A DNA stretch of 64,000 bases from Nostoc sp. UHCC 0870 (GCF_022063185.1 NZ_CP091913.1:2543501-2607500), one strand, 5' to 3'; positions 9,697 to 18,670 are shown, counted from the stretch's first letter. The notes: a model not told the origin generated them from the letters alone. Made by a program: numbers and translations.

Positions 9697-11541
9697 CTAA
9701 CCTGCACGCTGCTCTGTTAGCACTTGATAAGCATAATTGAAATCATCGGTACTAATCTTGATTTCCGTGGGGTCTGTCAGACCTTCCGAGCGAAAACGGC
9801 GGATAGCTTCTACAGCAGCTTGATTGCTGAGTAAAGTTAAATCTGCACCATTCCAGTCCTTGGTCATCTCTGCCCAATATGGCAAATCCACATCTTGCAG
9901 TGGTCGTCCTTGACAATGGACTTCCAGAATCGCCAACCGACTAGCTAAATCAGGTAAATCTACCTTCATCTGTAAATCTAAGCGTCCAGCGCGTAATAAA
10001 GCTGGGTCAAGGGCATCAGGTCGATTGGTCGCCCCAATCACTAAAATAGTGCTACCTACCTCTATCCCGTCTAACTCCGTGAGTAATTGTCCGACGACGC
10101 GATCGTTTACTCCCGAATCACCACTGAAACTGCCTCGTGCTGGGGCTAAGGTATCAATTTCATCAATAAATACTACGCAAGGTTCGGCTTGACGCGCCTT
10201 CGCAAATAATTCGCGCACCGCCTGTTCACTCGCACCTACCCAACGGCTGAGTAATTCCGGGCCGTTCACACCAATAAAATTAGCTCTAGCTTGGGACGCA
10301 ACGGCTTTGGCTAGTAAAGTTTTGCCTGTTCCTGGAGGCCCCCACAACAAGATACCCTTGGGTGCAAGGGCTTTAGTTTGCAGGTAAAGTTCTGGATACA
10401 GTAACGCCCCTTCGACTGATTCCCGTAGGGTTTGCTTAATGTTATCCAAACCGCCAATGTCTTCCCAGGCGATGTGGGGAACTTCTACTTCCACACTCCG
10501 CAAGACGGCTGGTTTGATTTCCTTGAGTGCTTGTAAAAAGTCAGCTTGGCTAACGGTCATATTCTCTGGAATGTCTCCTTCAATCGAAGGAATTTGACGG
10601 CGGAGGGCAGTGTAGGCAGCCTTTTGACAGACAGCTTTCAAGTCAGCCCCTACAAATCCTACCGCCCGTTCTGCGATCGCATCCAGATCAACAGTCTCTT
10701 CCAAAGGCATAGCACGACTGAGAATTTGCAGAATTTCTCTGCGTCCTTTCACATCTGGGACACGAAACTGCACTTCCCGGTCAAACCTTCCCGGACGACG
10801 CAAAGCTGGGTCAAGATGTTCGGGACGGTTCGTAGCAGCCAGCACAATCACACCTTGACTGTGAGAGAAACCGTCCATCAAGCTCAATAGTTGGGCTACC
10901 AGGCGTTTTTCTACTTCGCCTTCCACCGCACTCCGGTCTGGGGCTAAACTATCAATTTCATCAATAAAGATAATACAGGGAGCATTCTTAGCGGCTTTCT
11001 CAAAAATACCCCGCAGTCTTTGTTCCGCTTCCCCGTAATATTTGCTGATGACTTCTGGCCCTACCAAGGCAATGTAATTAACGCCGAGTTCTTCAGCTAA
11101 AGCCCGCGCTGTTAGGGTTTTACCAGTTCCAGGAGGGCCAACTAACAGTACACCCCTTGTAGCTTCCAGTCCCAATTTCGCCAGCAAATCAGGACGTTTT
11201 AAGGGGATAGCAATCAGTTCTTTCAGTTCTTTAAGAATTTCACCCAGTCCCCCGACATCTTTTAAAGCATCACCAGAGGGGGAATCAGGTGGTGGCACAA
11301 CCTCAGCATCTCCCCCACCACCACCACCATTAGGATTAGGAGCAGGTTGAGTGCGGATACGGCTTGTACCAATATCGTTACCCATATTATTAGGACGTGG
11401 TATTCCCCTACTACGAGGAATACCACTCATTGGACGCGAGTTAATCTGCACATCCGTCTTAATTTCGCCTTTCTCAATCTTATCCTCTAAAGTTTTCACT
11501 AATTCTAATAATTGCTCAAATCCCTTGAATAATTCACTCAT
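9697..11541 (-). CDS. CDC48/p97-like double AAA+ ATPase in gas-vesicle region
   Basis: A 614-residue protein with two AAA modules. Walker A motifs GPPGTGKT occur near residues 135 and 398, Walker B/sensor segments [13 protein letters not shown] and [13 protein letters not shown] follow, and arginine-finger regions [13 protein letters not shown] and [13 protein letters not shown] are intact, so both rings look able to hydrolyse ATP. The N-terminus is not the p97 N-domain: a short amphipathic/coiled segment (1-35) and a Pro/Gly-rich linker (36-90). The family unfolds or extracts proteins. It is the last gene of a minus-strand group behind gvpW and an ArsA-like ATPase, so a role in gas-vesicle protein handling is inferred. 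The 142-bp gap before it holds a hairpin repeat. Confidence 0.9.
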   Translation of the reverse strand: MSELFKGFEQLLELVKTLEDKIEKGEIKTDVQINSRPMSGIPRSRGIPRPNNMGNDIGTSRIRTQPAPNPNGGGGGGDAEVVPPPDSPSGDALKDVGGLGEILKELKELIAIPLKRPDLLAKLGLEATRGVLLVGPPGTGKTLTARALAEELGVNYIALVGPEVISKYYGEAEQRLRGIFEKAAKNAPCIIFIDEIDSLAPDRSAVEGEVEKRLVAQLLSLMDGFSHSQGVIVLAATNRPEHLDPALRRPGRFDREVQFRVPDVKGRREILQILSRAMPLEETVDLDAIAERAVGFVGADLKAVCQKAAYTALRRQIPSIEGDIPENMTVSQADFLQALKEIKPAVLRSVEVEVPHIAWEDIGGLDNIKQTLRESVEGALLYPELYLQTKALAPKGILLWGPPGTGKTLLAKAVASQARANFIGVNGPELLSRWVGASEQAVRELFAKARQAEPCVVFIDEIDTLAPARGSFSGDSGVNDRVVGQLLTELDGIEVGSTILVIGATNRPDALDPALLRAGRLDLQMKVDLPDLASRLAILEVHCQGRPLQDVDLPYWAEMTKDWNGADLTLLSNQAAVEAIRRFRSEGLTDPTEIKISTDDFNYAYQVLTEQRAG

Positions 11542-11610
11542 ACAATTACTCCAAAAATATTACTTTTCTTTTGTGGTATGGCGTTTCCTAATCAAATGAG
11601 GTATATCATA

Positions 11611-11655
11611 GCCCCCTCCTTGCCTGCGGGGAGGGGGTTGGGGGTGGGGTTCTTG
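11611..11655. repeat. Hairpin repeat between arsA-like and AAA genes
   Basis: CCCCCTCC (11612-11619) pairs with the GGGGAGGGGG block, followed by GGGGGTGGGG. It belongs to the same interspersed family as the hairpins at 9584-9662 and 20507-20579. Lying between two codirectional genes, it may attenuate transcription into the AAA ATPase gene; no long T-run follows on the minus strand. Confidence 0.6.
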
Positions 11656-11683
11656 TACCTCACTAAAGCGAGAACCGCTATAT

Positions 11684-13588
11684 TCATCGTTTATTTGCAG
11701 TTAATTCCTCAACTTCAAATAAAAGATTCGCTGCCCCTTGAATCCGCGCGATCGGTTCAACAGATCGCGGTAATCCGGGTAAGCGAATAATTGTTTGTTC
11801 TGGAAATAAACTGCCATCAATTTCTACCTCTTGACTGTAGCGATTCTGCACCACATAACGCTGACTAACACCCATTTTCTTCAGGGATTCTGTTAAACGT
11901 ATGTGTTCAGATATAATTGCCGCTTCCGACTGAATGACACCAATAAATTGAGTATGTTGGGGATTTTTTAGTTTCTTTTGTGCTTGTACAACTTGTTGGC
12001 GTAAGTGGCGCAATCGCCCAATAAAATCAACTCTACCCAAAACATCTTGATATTTGATCCACAGCTTAAATATCCAAGATAACCAATCCCCTAAAGCCGA
12101 TGGCATCTCTAAAAAACTCAGCAGATGACCCGTTGGGGCTGTATCTAAAATAATTAAATCTTGCTGGTTACTATCTAACAAATCCATCACAGTCACCAGG
12201 GATAACATCTCATCAATTCCCGGTAAAGCCTGAGACATAATTTGCCGCCACGCCTCTGGAACGTAGGCAACATTTACTGTTGTCTCTGTTTGCGAACCTT
12301 CACCGCTAATCATATCTGCTAATTCCCAGAGATAATCTGAGCGGAATTGTTCTAAAACTCTATTAGCATCAATTTCTTGTCCACTCAAATTAGATGCTAG
12401 AGACGTAGGTTCATGACCAAACTCTTTACCAAAAGCATCGCCTAGAGAGTGGGCTGGATCTATTGAAATTACTCGGATTCTTTTCTGGGGATGTTGTTGA
12501 GCAGAAGCCCAAGCGATCGCAGCTGCTACTGTTGTTTTTCCTACCCCTCCTTTACCCCCAACAATGATTAATTGACATCCTTCATTTAAAAAATCATTGA
12601 AGCTAGGTAAAACTTTATTCGGCCATTGAATCGTCGGTGGTGGAGCAAGTTCTACACTCTCAATTTTTTGAATTTGGGATGCTAAAGCATCTAAAGATAC
12701 CCCACCCAAGGGTTCTACTCTCTGTTGAGGAACGATGAAAACAGGTTGGTTAGGTACAAGTTCTAAATATTTTTTGATGAGATTTTGCTGTTCAGCATAA
12801 CGGTCTAGTTCTATATCTGCATTTGTCAACACTCGATTGATAAATAAACCAGCATAAGGAACTTCTAGGGTTTCTAAACTATTAATAAACCGTTCAGTTT
12901 CTAAGAAACACATAGGTTCAGAAATACCGACCACTAAGCAACCGGTAAAGGTTTCATCTTGCAGTAAACGCCTACCTTCTGCTAGTTGGGTTTTCATTTC
13001 TACCAAAAAGTTATCGACTTCATCAGCCGTATAACTACCTCTAAAAGTTTTGGTGATGACCCGGTGCTTTTCTTGGAACAATTCTAAGGAATTTAAAATA
13101 ACATCTAAGAAATCTTTTAAGCGCAATAAATTTAATGTATGCCCAGAAGGGGCCATGTCTACAACTACACGATCTACCTCTTTTTCAGCTAGCAGGCGTT
13201 GAATTTCTAGCAACCCCATTAATTCATTTAAGCCAGGCCAGTCTAAATCCCAAACTGGTGCTAAATCGTCTCCATCTGCTAAACTACCTCGCTCAACCAG
13301 TAATTCTAAAAAGTAGCTATATTTAGCTTTAAATTCCAACAACAGCTTTTGAGCATCCAATGCTTGAATGCTCAAATTAGGTAAATCAGCTAATGGTGAG
13401 GGAATATCATTAACTTCTGAGAGCAATACATCTCCTAAAGAATGAGCCGGGTCTGTAGAAATTAACCGAATCTTTTCTTGAGGAAATCTTCTAGCCCAAT
13501 CACGAGCGAAACTGCAAGAGATGGTAGTTTTTCCAACCCCACCTTTGCCGCTAAACATAACTAGATTTAGTGAATCGTAGTGGTTCAT
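11684..13588 (-). CDS. Tandem ArsA/Get3-family ATPase in gas-vesicle region
   Basis: A 634-residue fusion of two ArsA/Get3 (SIMIBI class) ATPase domains. Deviant P-loops GKGGVGKTT occur at about 15-23 and 345-353, each followed by a STDPAHSLGD or SIDPAHSLGD switch motif; the later DMAPSGHTLNLL and DTAPTGHLLSFL motifs match the family. No CxxC zinc motif and no clear triad of arsenite-binding cysteines is visible, so I do not call it an arsenite pump ATPase. Get3-type proteins shield hydrophobic membrane segments before insertion. It starts 14 bp after the GvpF/L-type gene and is probably co-transcribed with it. A chaperone role for hydrophobic gas-vesicle proteins is inference. Confidence 0.88.
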   Translation of the reverse strand: MNHYDSLNLVMFSGKGGVGKTTISCSFARDWARRFPQEKIRLISTDPAHSLGDVLLSEVNDIPSPLADLPNLSIQALDAQKLLLEFKAKYSYFLELLVERGSLADGDDLAPVWDLDWPGLNELMGLLEIQRLLAEKEVDRVVVDMAPSGHTLNLLRLKDFLDVILNSLELFQEKHRVITKTFRGSYTADEVDNFLVEMKTQLAEGRRLLQDETFTGCLVVGISEPMCFLETERFINSLETLEVPYAGLFINRVLTNADIELDRYAEQQNLIKKYLELVPNQPVFIVPQQRVEPLGGVSLDALASQIQKIESVELAPPPTIQWPNKVLPSFNDFLNEGCQLIIVGGKGGVGKTTVAAAIAWASAQQHPQKRIRVISIDPAHSLGDAFGKEFGHEPTSLASNLSGQEIDANRVLEQFRSDYLWELADMISGEGSQTETTVNVAYVPEAWRQIMSQALPGIDEMLSLVTVMDLLDSNQQDLIILDTAPTGHLLSFLEMPSALGDWLSWIFKLWIKYQDVLGRVDFIGRLRHLRQQVVQAQKKLKNPQHTQFIGVIQSEAAIISEHIRLTESLKKMGVSQRYVVQNRYSQEVEIDGSLFPEQTIIRLPGLPRSVEPIARIQGAANLLFEVEELTANKR

Positions 13589-13602
13589 AATAAACTTAAT
13601 AA

Positions 13603-14289
13603 TTAAATAAAGTGATAAGGGGGAAGAGATTCACCCAAAATTAAATTCCAATGTGGGCAATATTGTTGCCAAGATAAAACCTGTTCTAAAAGTAAGGCTT
13701 TATCATAACGACTGACTAAAAGATAAATCCTTAATTCTTCTGCCTGTTGTTGAAATATCACAGATGATTGATAAATTTCTGTGATGAGATTAATTAGGCT
13801 ATCTTTTTCCTCATTTTGGGCAATACTAAAGCTTTTTTGAGTTTCATAGTGTTGTTTTTTCGCTAAAAAATAATCTCTACCGCTTCCTACAGATACCTTT
13901 GCTGGCTCTGCGAAAACTTGGGGAATGAGTTTTAAAGTATATTCATTTTTATCTTGAATATCTTCTAGTTTTTCTAGATATTCTTGAGCATGAGCCTCTA
14001 GATGATTGAGCAAGGTTTCATGGGAAGTAAAATTAGTGCCGAAACGCAAAGGTAAAATTGTAGTTTGGCGAAATAGTTCACAAACAACGCGATCGTGATT
14101 TAACACCATTTTGATGACTTGATCATCATTATTTTGGTATGACTCTAAAGATATTTCCGGTTCAACAACGGCTGAGATATTCGTACCATTAATCAACATG
14201 ACCTGACTAATATTACCCTGGGGCAAGTTTAAAGGAAAGTCAGGATTTTTGATAAAAGCGTAAGTGTAAAAATTCTGCGATCGCATCAT
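13603..14289 (-). CDS. gvpW: Gas vesicle GvpF/GvpL-family protein (gvpW position)
   Basis: A 228-residue GvpF/GvpL-family protein: YTYAFIK start, central VCELFRQTTILPLRFGTNF segment (the PLRFG core also present in gvpF at 15433-16170) and a C-terminal YLLVSRYDKALLLEQVL region. Such proteins are minor accessory factors that bind GvpA and help nucleate or build the vesicle. By order relative to gvpG and gvpV this corresponds to gvpW of Anabaena-type clusters; the exact letter is less certain than the family. It heads a minus-strand unit with the ArsA-like ATPase and diverges from gvpV, so the 149-bp gap should hold both promoters. A HIP1 site overlaps the start region. Confidence 0.85.
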   Translation of the reverse strand: MMRSQNFYTYAFIKNPDFPLNLPQGNISQVMLINGTNISAVVEPEISLESYQNNDDQVIKMVLNHDRVVCELFRQTTILPLRFGTNFTSHETLLNHLEAHAQEYLEKLEDIQDKNEYTLKLIPQVFAEPAKVSVGSGRDYFLAKKQHYETQKSFSIAQNEEKDSLINLITEIYQSSVIFQQQAEELRIYLLVSRYDKALLLEQVLSWQQYCPHWNLILGESLPPYHFI

Positions 14290-14438
14290 GTTAACCTAAC
14301 AAAAATATTTAAAATTTTAACCTCTAATAATCAGAATATATATCTTGACATAAAACTCAAAAATGGTCTGATTTTAGTTAAGGTATTTACATTACAAAAA
14401 ACTTAGTTATAATGCTATCAATTATCCAGGTATTTCTA

Positions 14439-14753
14439 ATGAAGAAAGTACGTAATCGCGGAGCAATCAGACCTAAAATTACTACAATGCCTCGGAGTAA
14501 ATCTGAGTCTTCCCATCAATTAGAGCTTTATAAATTAGTTACAGAACAGCAACGAATTAAGCAAGAGTTGGAGTTTATTGAGCAACGTTCCGTGCTACTA
14601 AAACAACGCTTAATTACACTCAAAACCCAGATAGAAGATACGGAAAAAAATATTCGTTTTTTACGTACTTCCGAGTCAGGAGTGCCTATTGTAGCTCAGA
14701 CCAAAAAAGTATTTGAACCCAACACTTACCAAGCTTTTGATATTGAATACTAA
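14439..14753 (+). CDS. gvpV: Gas vesicle protein GvpV-like
   Basis: A short basic and coiled-coil protein (104 residues from this start). The N-terminus is rich in Arg/Lys, followed by a heptad-patterned helix covering roughly LELYKLVTEQQRIKQEL through TEKNIRFL. Its position next to gvpG and its pattern fit GvpV of Anabaena clusters, a protein of unclear function. I chose the ATG at 14439 (MKKVRNRGA), which has CCAGG upstream, over the ATG at 14412, which has none. Oddity: it is on the opposite strand to every other gvp gene here, whereas in the Anabaena flos-aquae order I remember gvpV follows gvpG on the same strand, so a local inversion is likely. Confidence 0.75.
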   Translation: MKKVRNRGAIRPKITTMPRSKSESSHQLELYKLVTEQQRIKQELEFIEQRSVLLKQRLITLKTQIEDTEKNIRFLRTSESGVPIVAQTKKVFEPNTYQAFDIEY

Positions 14754-14804
14754 GCTTTTAAGATTAGCTTAATCAACCAATATAACAACAACTATTAAAC
14801 TATT

Positions 14805-14826
14805 AACCCGCAAATGCGGGTTTTAA
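14805..14826 (+). terminator. Rho-independent terminator after gvpV
   Basis: Perfect hairpin AACCCGCA/TGCGGGTT with a two-base spacer, followed by TTAAATTG. It lies 50 bp after the gvpV stop and is T-rich in the plus direction. Confidence 0.75.
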
Positions 14827-14902
14827 ATTGTTTAATTTCACTGTCAACTAGAAGTAAGTTTGTAGTAAGGACTTTAGTCCTGATTATCTCGTCTATAAGC
14901 AA

Positions 14903-15017
14903 TAAACCTCTTGCATAAATGCTGAAGCTGTCATGTTGAGCAAAGCAAAACATCTCAAAGATTATACATTTCATTCAGAATGACACATCTCATTTTCGGA
15001 CTTTTGCAAGAGGTCTA
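14903..15017. mobile_element. 115-bp MITE-like element, copy 1
   Basis: Bounded by inverted termini TAAACCTCTTGCA and TGCAAGAGGTCTA, with no coding capacity. It matches, over its whole length and with the same size, the copy at 59869-59983. The TA at each edge would fit TA target duplication as in Tc1/IS630-type elements. It lies between the gvpV terminator and the end of gvpG. A palindrome AAGGACTTTAGTCC (around 14868) lies just outside and recurs near 50968. Confidence 0.8.
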
Positions 15018-15027
15018 AGAAATCACC

Positions 15028-15420
15028 TTAAGGTGATAAGACCAGATTTTCATTATCCTCATATTCTGCTCTAAACTGGGGTTGCTCTTGGTAAATGTCA
15101 TTCACTTCAGATTCTGCTATAAACAGAGGTTGCATAACAAAATCATCATCATCTTCTTCTTGTTCTGCTTCCAATTCCGCCTCCAGACGCAATTCCTCTT
15201 CCAAAGCTTGAATTTTCAAAAGAAGTTCTTCTTCTTGCTCATCAAATTCATCTTCAGAAATTTCGCCCATATCAAATGATAATTGCAGGCTTAATAACTG
15301 TTTATTGAGATTTTCTTGAGCATCAAATTCAGTATTAGTCCTCTCTTGAATTTGTTCTCCAATCCACATCAGTCCATTAATTGGCCCCATCACTGGAAGT
15401 AGTAATATTTTTCCAAGCAT
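15028..15420 (-). CDS. gvpG: Gas vesicle protein GvpG
   Basis: GvpG-family accessory protein of 130 residues: hydrophobic N-terminus MLGKILLLPVMGPINGLMWIGEQI followed by a helical acidic region (LSLQLSFDMGEISEDEFDEQEEELL) and a very acidic tail with EAEQEEDDDD. GvpG is a minor component that interacts with GvpF/L proteins during assembly. The ATG at 15420 is preferred because AGGAG lies 10 bases upstream; a TTG at 15429 would overlap that site. The acidic tail makes it longer than the roughly 80-90 residue core of the family. It follows gvpF by 12 bp. Confidence 0.88.
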   Translation of the reverse strand: MLGKILLLPVMGPINGLMWIGEQIQERTNTEFDAQENLNKQLLSLQLSFDMGEISEDEFDEQEEELLLKIQALEEELRLEAELEAEQEEDDDDFVMQPLFIAESEVNDIYQEQPQFRAEYEDNENLVLSP

Positions 15421-15432
15421 AATTATCAACTC

Positions 15433-16170
15433 CTATTCAGAAATTTGAGCAAATGTATAAGGTGCAGTAAAGTTGTTGTAGCGAATGCGTAAGCGTTCAG
15501 CAAAGTTTTGGTCAATTGCTTCGACTCGTTCACTAAATAGAGATTCGTTTTCCCAAGGAATCAGAAAAGCAGCATTGTAAATCATGTCTTCTGTCATCGG
15601 GTCACTTTCTATCACCTCACTTGCTAGAGGTTTTAGCTCATTAAAGAAGGCTTGAATTACAGAGTCCTTGCGAGCCGCTAAATTACTTTCAATTAATTGA
15701 CCAATGTGAATTATCTCCTCCATGCTTAATGTCTTACCTTCCATTTGGTCACGCTGCTGCTTCAAGCCTGGATTAGACTCCATCATTGCTTGTAATTCAG
15801 CCTTGGTATCCCAAAAAATCTTGACGCTCACTTCTCGCGTTCCGTTCAATTTTTGAAATAACTCTTGCAATTTATCCTTATATGGTTGGATAAGTTGTGT
15901 AATTACTGCGTCCCAATTTTTTACAACCAATCCAAACCGCAAAGGGAGAAGAGTTCTGAAACCTTCTTGCATTGCTTCTTCTAGGACTTTTTCATGACTG
16001 ATTAAATTCCGACGAGATGCTAAGTATTTTTCTTTTTTTGCCTCTGAATATAAAAAAGTAAATCCATCAATGACCTGACTATAAACAGGTTGAGCATCCA
16101 ATCCTTGAATAGCAAGTTCTTCAGGGATTGAATCAGGAAAAATGCCGTATAGATAAAAACCGCAATCCAT
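15433..16170 (-). CDS. gvpF: Gas vesicle protein GvpF/GvpL family
   Basis: A 245-residue GvpF/L-family protein beginning MDCGFYLYGIFPDSIPE, with the family core ALVV-like segment LLPLRFGLVVKNWDAV and the C-terminal AFLIPWENESLFSERVEAID region. GvpF binds GvpA and is essential for vesicle formation in studied species. The ATG at 16170 is used, not the TTG at 16179. It is tightly packed between gvpK (24 bp) and gvpG (12 bp), so these three are one transcript in all likelihood. Confidence 0.9.
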   Translation of the reverse strand: MDCGFYLYGIFPDSIPEELAIQGLDAQPVYSQVIDGFTFLYSEAKKEKYLASRRNLISHEKVLEEAMQEGFRTLLPLRFGLVVKNWDAVITQLIQPYKDKLQELFQKLNGTREVSVKIFWDTKAELQAMMESNPGLKQQRDQMEGKTLSMEEIIHIGQLIESNLAARKDSVIQAFFNELKPLASEVIESDPMTEDMIYNAAFLIPWENESLFSERVEAIDQNFAERLRIRYNNFTAPYTFAQISE

Positions 16171-16194
16171 GATTATCAAAAATACTTACGTTAA

Positions 16195-16668
16195 TTACAT
16201 TGGTTGTGAAGTTAAAACTAGTCGCAACTTCGCATGAATAAGATTGATTTGAGCTAGACCTAAATCTATTTCACCGTCTACAACAATTCCCGTATTTAAA
16301 AGACGGTCTAGTAGTTCTAGGACTGAAGGTTGAGTTCCCGGCTGACCAGGATAATAAGAGCCAGGTGAGGGTAAAAGAGTCCCAACATCTCCTAAATTTA
16401 TATTCAAGTCTGCTGGGTCAATCTCAAAAATCTGACACAAATTTAAAACTTGTTCCTCTAACTTTTGCAAGCTTTCTGCTGCTCGCTCTAATTCAGATTC
16501 ACTCAGGCATTCCTTTTCCATGCGCCGAATTACTTGCGCTTCCATCAGCTGACGTACAAGTTCCACTACAGTCAAAAGTAGAGGAACTAAACCCGCCTGG
16601 CTGTTAGCTTTAGAAGTGGTAGGTGGCAAGTTGGAAGAGTTTTCAACTGGAGTACAAACCATTGTCAT
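16195..16668 (-). CDS. gvpK: Gas vesicle protein GvpK
   Basis: A 157-residue GvpK-family protein: a low-complexity N-terminus, helical core LLLTVVELVRQLMEAQVIRR, and the conserved C-terminal LLDRLLNTGIVVDGEIDLGLAQINLI segment, which mimics the GvpA fold (compare [18 protein letters not shown]). GvpK is an accessory shell-assembly protein. The 88-bp gap to gvpJ carries the GC-rich dispersed repeat GTTAGCGGTAGCGCGGCG, so the operon has tolerated a repeat insertion here. Confidence 0.92.
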   Translation of the reverse strand: MTMVCTPVENSSNLPPTTSKANSQAGLVPLLLTVVELVRQLMEAQVIRRMEKECLSESELERAAESLQKLEEQVLNLCQIFEIDPADLNINLGDVGTLLPSPGSYYPGQPGTQPSVLELLDRLLNTGIVVDGEIDLGLAQINLIHAKLRLVLTSQPM

Positions 16669-16699
16669 GATGCCATCTACCTTTTCTAGTTATGAGTGC

Positions 16700-16735
16700 T
16701 GAGTGATGTTAGCGGTAGCGCGGCGTTTAGCCGGT
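16700..16735. repeat. GC-rich dispersed repeat within the gvp operon
   Basis: GTTAGCGGTAGCGCGGCG followed by TTTAGCCGG, flanked by GAGTGATGAG-type short repeats, in the gvpJ-gvpK gap. The same sequence family occurs near 760-780, 42820-42840, 44325-44345 and 51072-51095. Confidence 0.7.
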
Positions 16736-16756
16736 GATGAGTGATGAGTTATGAGT

Positions 16757-17218
16757 CTAGATGTCAAACTGGGAATCATTTACCAATTTGACATTTGCCT
16801 CGTGTATTGGCTGGCAATCATTTTCAGTATTACTATCACTATTAACTGCTAATGTAACTGCCTCCTTTACATTGGCAGAGGTGAGTAAACGCAACTGTGT
16901 TTCTAAACTTTCCAGCCGTTGATGAAGTTGCTGGTTTTCCTCAATTAAATGTTGAGACTTACTACTGAGATAGGGGTCATTTTCCCACCAATTGATACCC
17001 ATCTCACGCGCTTTATCAACGGAAGAAATTAACAGGCGAATGCGAATATGTATCAGTTCAGTTGAGGCGATAGATATAGAAATATCACCAGCAATCACAA
17101 TTCCTTTATCTAAAACTCGTTCGAGAATATCTGCCAAGGTTGAACCTTGTGTAGATGTGGGCATAACTCGACTGGAGTTAGTTTGAGGACGTGTTGGCTG
17201 TAATGGGGTAGTAGTCAC
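16757..17218 (-). CDS. gvpJ: Gas vesicle protein GvpJ
   Basis: A 153-residue paralogue of GvpA. Residues about 27-75 (LADILERVLDKGIVIAGDISISIASTELIHIRIRLLIS) align with the GvpA core, with an extra N-terminal Thr/Ser-rich leader and a coiled-coil tail (LIEENQQLHQRLESLETQLRLL). GvpJ is a minor shell protein, thought to act at the vesicle tips. The start is a GTG two bases after the gvpN stop; an internal ATG at 17164 lacks a ribosome site. Confidence 0.92.
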   Translation of the reverse strand: MTTTPLQPTRPQTNSSRVMPTSTQGSTLADILERVLDKGIVIAGDISISIASTELIHIRIRLLISSVDKAREMGINWWENDPYLSSKSQHLIEENQQLHQRLESLETQLRLLTSANVKEAVTLAVNSDSNTENDCQPIHEANVKLVNDSQFDI

Positions 17219-17220
17219 GA

Positions 17221-18306
17221 TTAATTTGACTCTTCAATGGGATTTATACGGTTGTTAATCACTAAGCCTTGTTGCTGGATAGGCGCAGGATGTTCTTCAG
17301 TTGGCTGTTGCACAACTTCAGAATGGCCATTACTTAACGGAGAATCAGCCGCCACTGTTTCATCGGAAGCGACACGATGATGTGATTCCTCTATTCCTTG
17401 TATATGTAGGTGGTTGAGTAATTCTAAGAAAATTGTTGTAGCTTCGCTAGCAGACCAATTGGTGCGATTGAATAGCACATCTGCACAAATTTCTCGAAAA
17501 TCTGTATTTTCTGGTAATACCAAAATATTGTGTTCCGCACATACTTTAGCAATCATTAAACAAGAGCGCAAACCGGAAGTCTTCTCTGCACCTGTACCCT
17601 GGCGGAATGCTCTAACTAACCGCACAATTAACTGTGCATCATCTCTAGAAATGCTAGTTTTATGAACTAATATCTCGGTTTGAGTTAGTTCATCTGGTTC
17701 TGGCATATTAATCGTTACCAACCTATCCATTAAAGCGTCCTGAGTGGAGTGGACTCCGCAGTATTCTTCTGGATTGGAGGTGAAAATAGCTCTAAAATGG
17801 GGATTAACGTGGAGGTATTCTGGCTGATTGCTACTAGGAGGAAGGGTGAGAATTTTTTCTTCTAAAGCTGATAGTAAGACGTTATTAACTTCAGGTCTGG
17901 AACGATTAAATTCGTCATAGACTAAGGTAAAACCTTCTCGACAAGCTAAAGTCAATCTAGAATCAACCCAAGTTTGTTTAAATTCGTCCTCAACTTTGAG
18001 AACGCTGTGAATGTAATTGTCCGTTAACTTTTTATGGGTGTAACCAGATTCACTGCCAATCAAATCAGAACTTTTAAATTCGTCATCACCGAAAAGTAAC
18101 ATGATTGGTCTATCTAAACAGTTAGCCAAGTGCATGGCTAAGGTTGTTTTACCTGCACCGGCTGGGCCACGTAAGTGAATAGCAAACCCTGATGTGAGAT
18201 AACGCAACGCCCGCATTGCTACCTGCTCAATTGATGGTGTGACGACAAATTGCCCAGGACGAACACGAAGAACAGCTCTTTTCTTATGATTTGCGGTGAT
18301 AGTCAT
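17221..18306 (-). CDS. gvpN: Gas vesicle AAA+ ATPase GvpN
   Basis: A 361-residue MoxR/NorQ-type AAA+ ATPase: Walker [10 protein letters not shown] at 47-55, Walker [16 protein letters not shown], and sensor region [12 protein letters not shown]. GvpN is needed for vesicles to grow beyond small bicones. The last 60 residues are Pro/Gln/Ser-rich and probably unstructured. It is separated from gvpC by 364 bp with strong stem-loops, and overlaps nothing; gvpJ follows after two bases, so gvpN heads the gvpN-J-K-F-G transcript or is read through from gvpAC. Confidence 0.94.
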   Translation of the reverse strand: MTITANHKKRAVLRVRPGQFVVTPSIEQVAMRALRYLTSGFAIHLRGPAGAGKTTLAMHLANCLDRPIMLLFGDDEFKSSDLIGSESGYTHKKLTDNYIHSVLKVEDEFKQTWVDSRLTLACREGFTLVYDEFNRSRPEVNNVLLSALEEKILTLPPSSNQPEYLHVNPHFRAIFTSNPEEYCGVHSTQDALMDRLVTINMPEPDELTQTEILVHKTSISRDDAQLIVRLVRAFRQGTGAEKTSGLRSCLMIAKVCAEHNILVLPENTDFREICADVLFNRTNWSASEATTIFLELLNHLHIQGIEESHHRVASDETVAADSPLSNGHSEVVQQPTEEHPAPIQQQGLVINNRINPIEESN

Positions 18307-18670
18307 AAATTACGGTGAAGAGAAATAGTATTTCCAGAAAAAATTTAGATGCTTAGATACAATTTGTAACCTGATGTGTTAGTCTAGATAAACAACTCGT
18401 AAATAAACATCTATTACTAATCAACTCCTCTAAAATATAGGAGTTAATTGTTGTTAACTACGAAAAACAAGTTGAGGGATAAACTTTCAGGTTTAATCAA
18501 CTCCTTGCATTCAATTTCGTAATAGCGTAAGATATGTAAAGTTTTACATTAAAACTCATTGTTGAATTTGCCCCCTGGTCTGAACAGTTTTTCAACTGTA
18601 AGATTAGGGGGTTTTACTATTTAGCCCAGCCAACAAATTAACTCCATTGTTTGGGATTGTTGACTAACTA
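18307..18670 (-). promoter_or_regulatory. gvpC-gvpN intergenic region with stem-loops
   Basis: No gene seen in 364 bp. It holds a compound stem-loop at 18571-18611: outer arms CCCCCT/AGGGGG, inner arms ACAGTT/AACTGT closing a TTTC loop, placed after gvpC. A second hairpin near 18421-18450 has arms AACTCC/GGAGTT, and AATCAACTCC recurs near 18495. The arrangement suggests partial termination after gvpAC with a lower level of gvpN-G transcript. Confidence 0.55.

Noticed and set aside
10546..10890. Plus-strand open frame inside the AAA ATPase gene
   Set aside because: Antisense to conserved AAA motifs; no plausible protein pattern.
11684..13588. Arsenite-pump ATPase (arsA of an ars operon)
   Set aside because: The arsenic genes are nearly 48 kb away, no arsB is adjacent and no clear arsenite-binding cysteines are visible; the context is gas vesicles.
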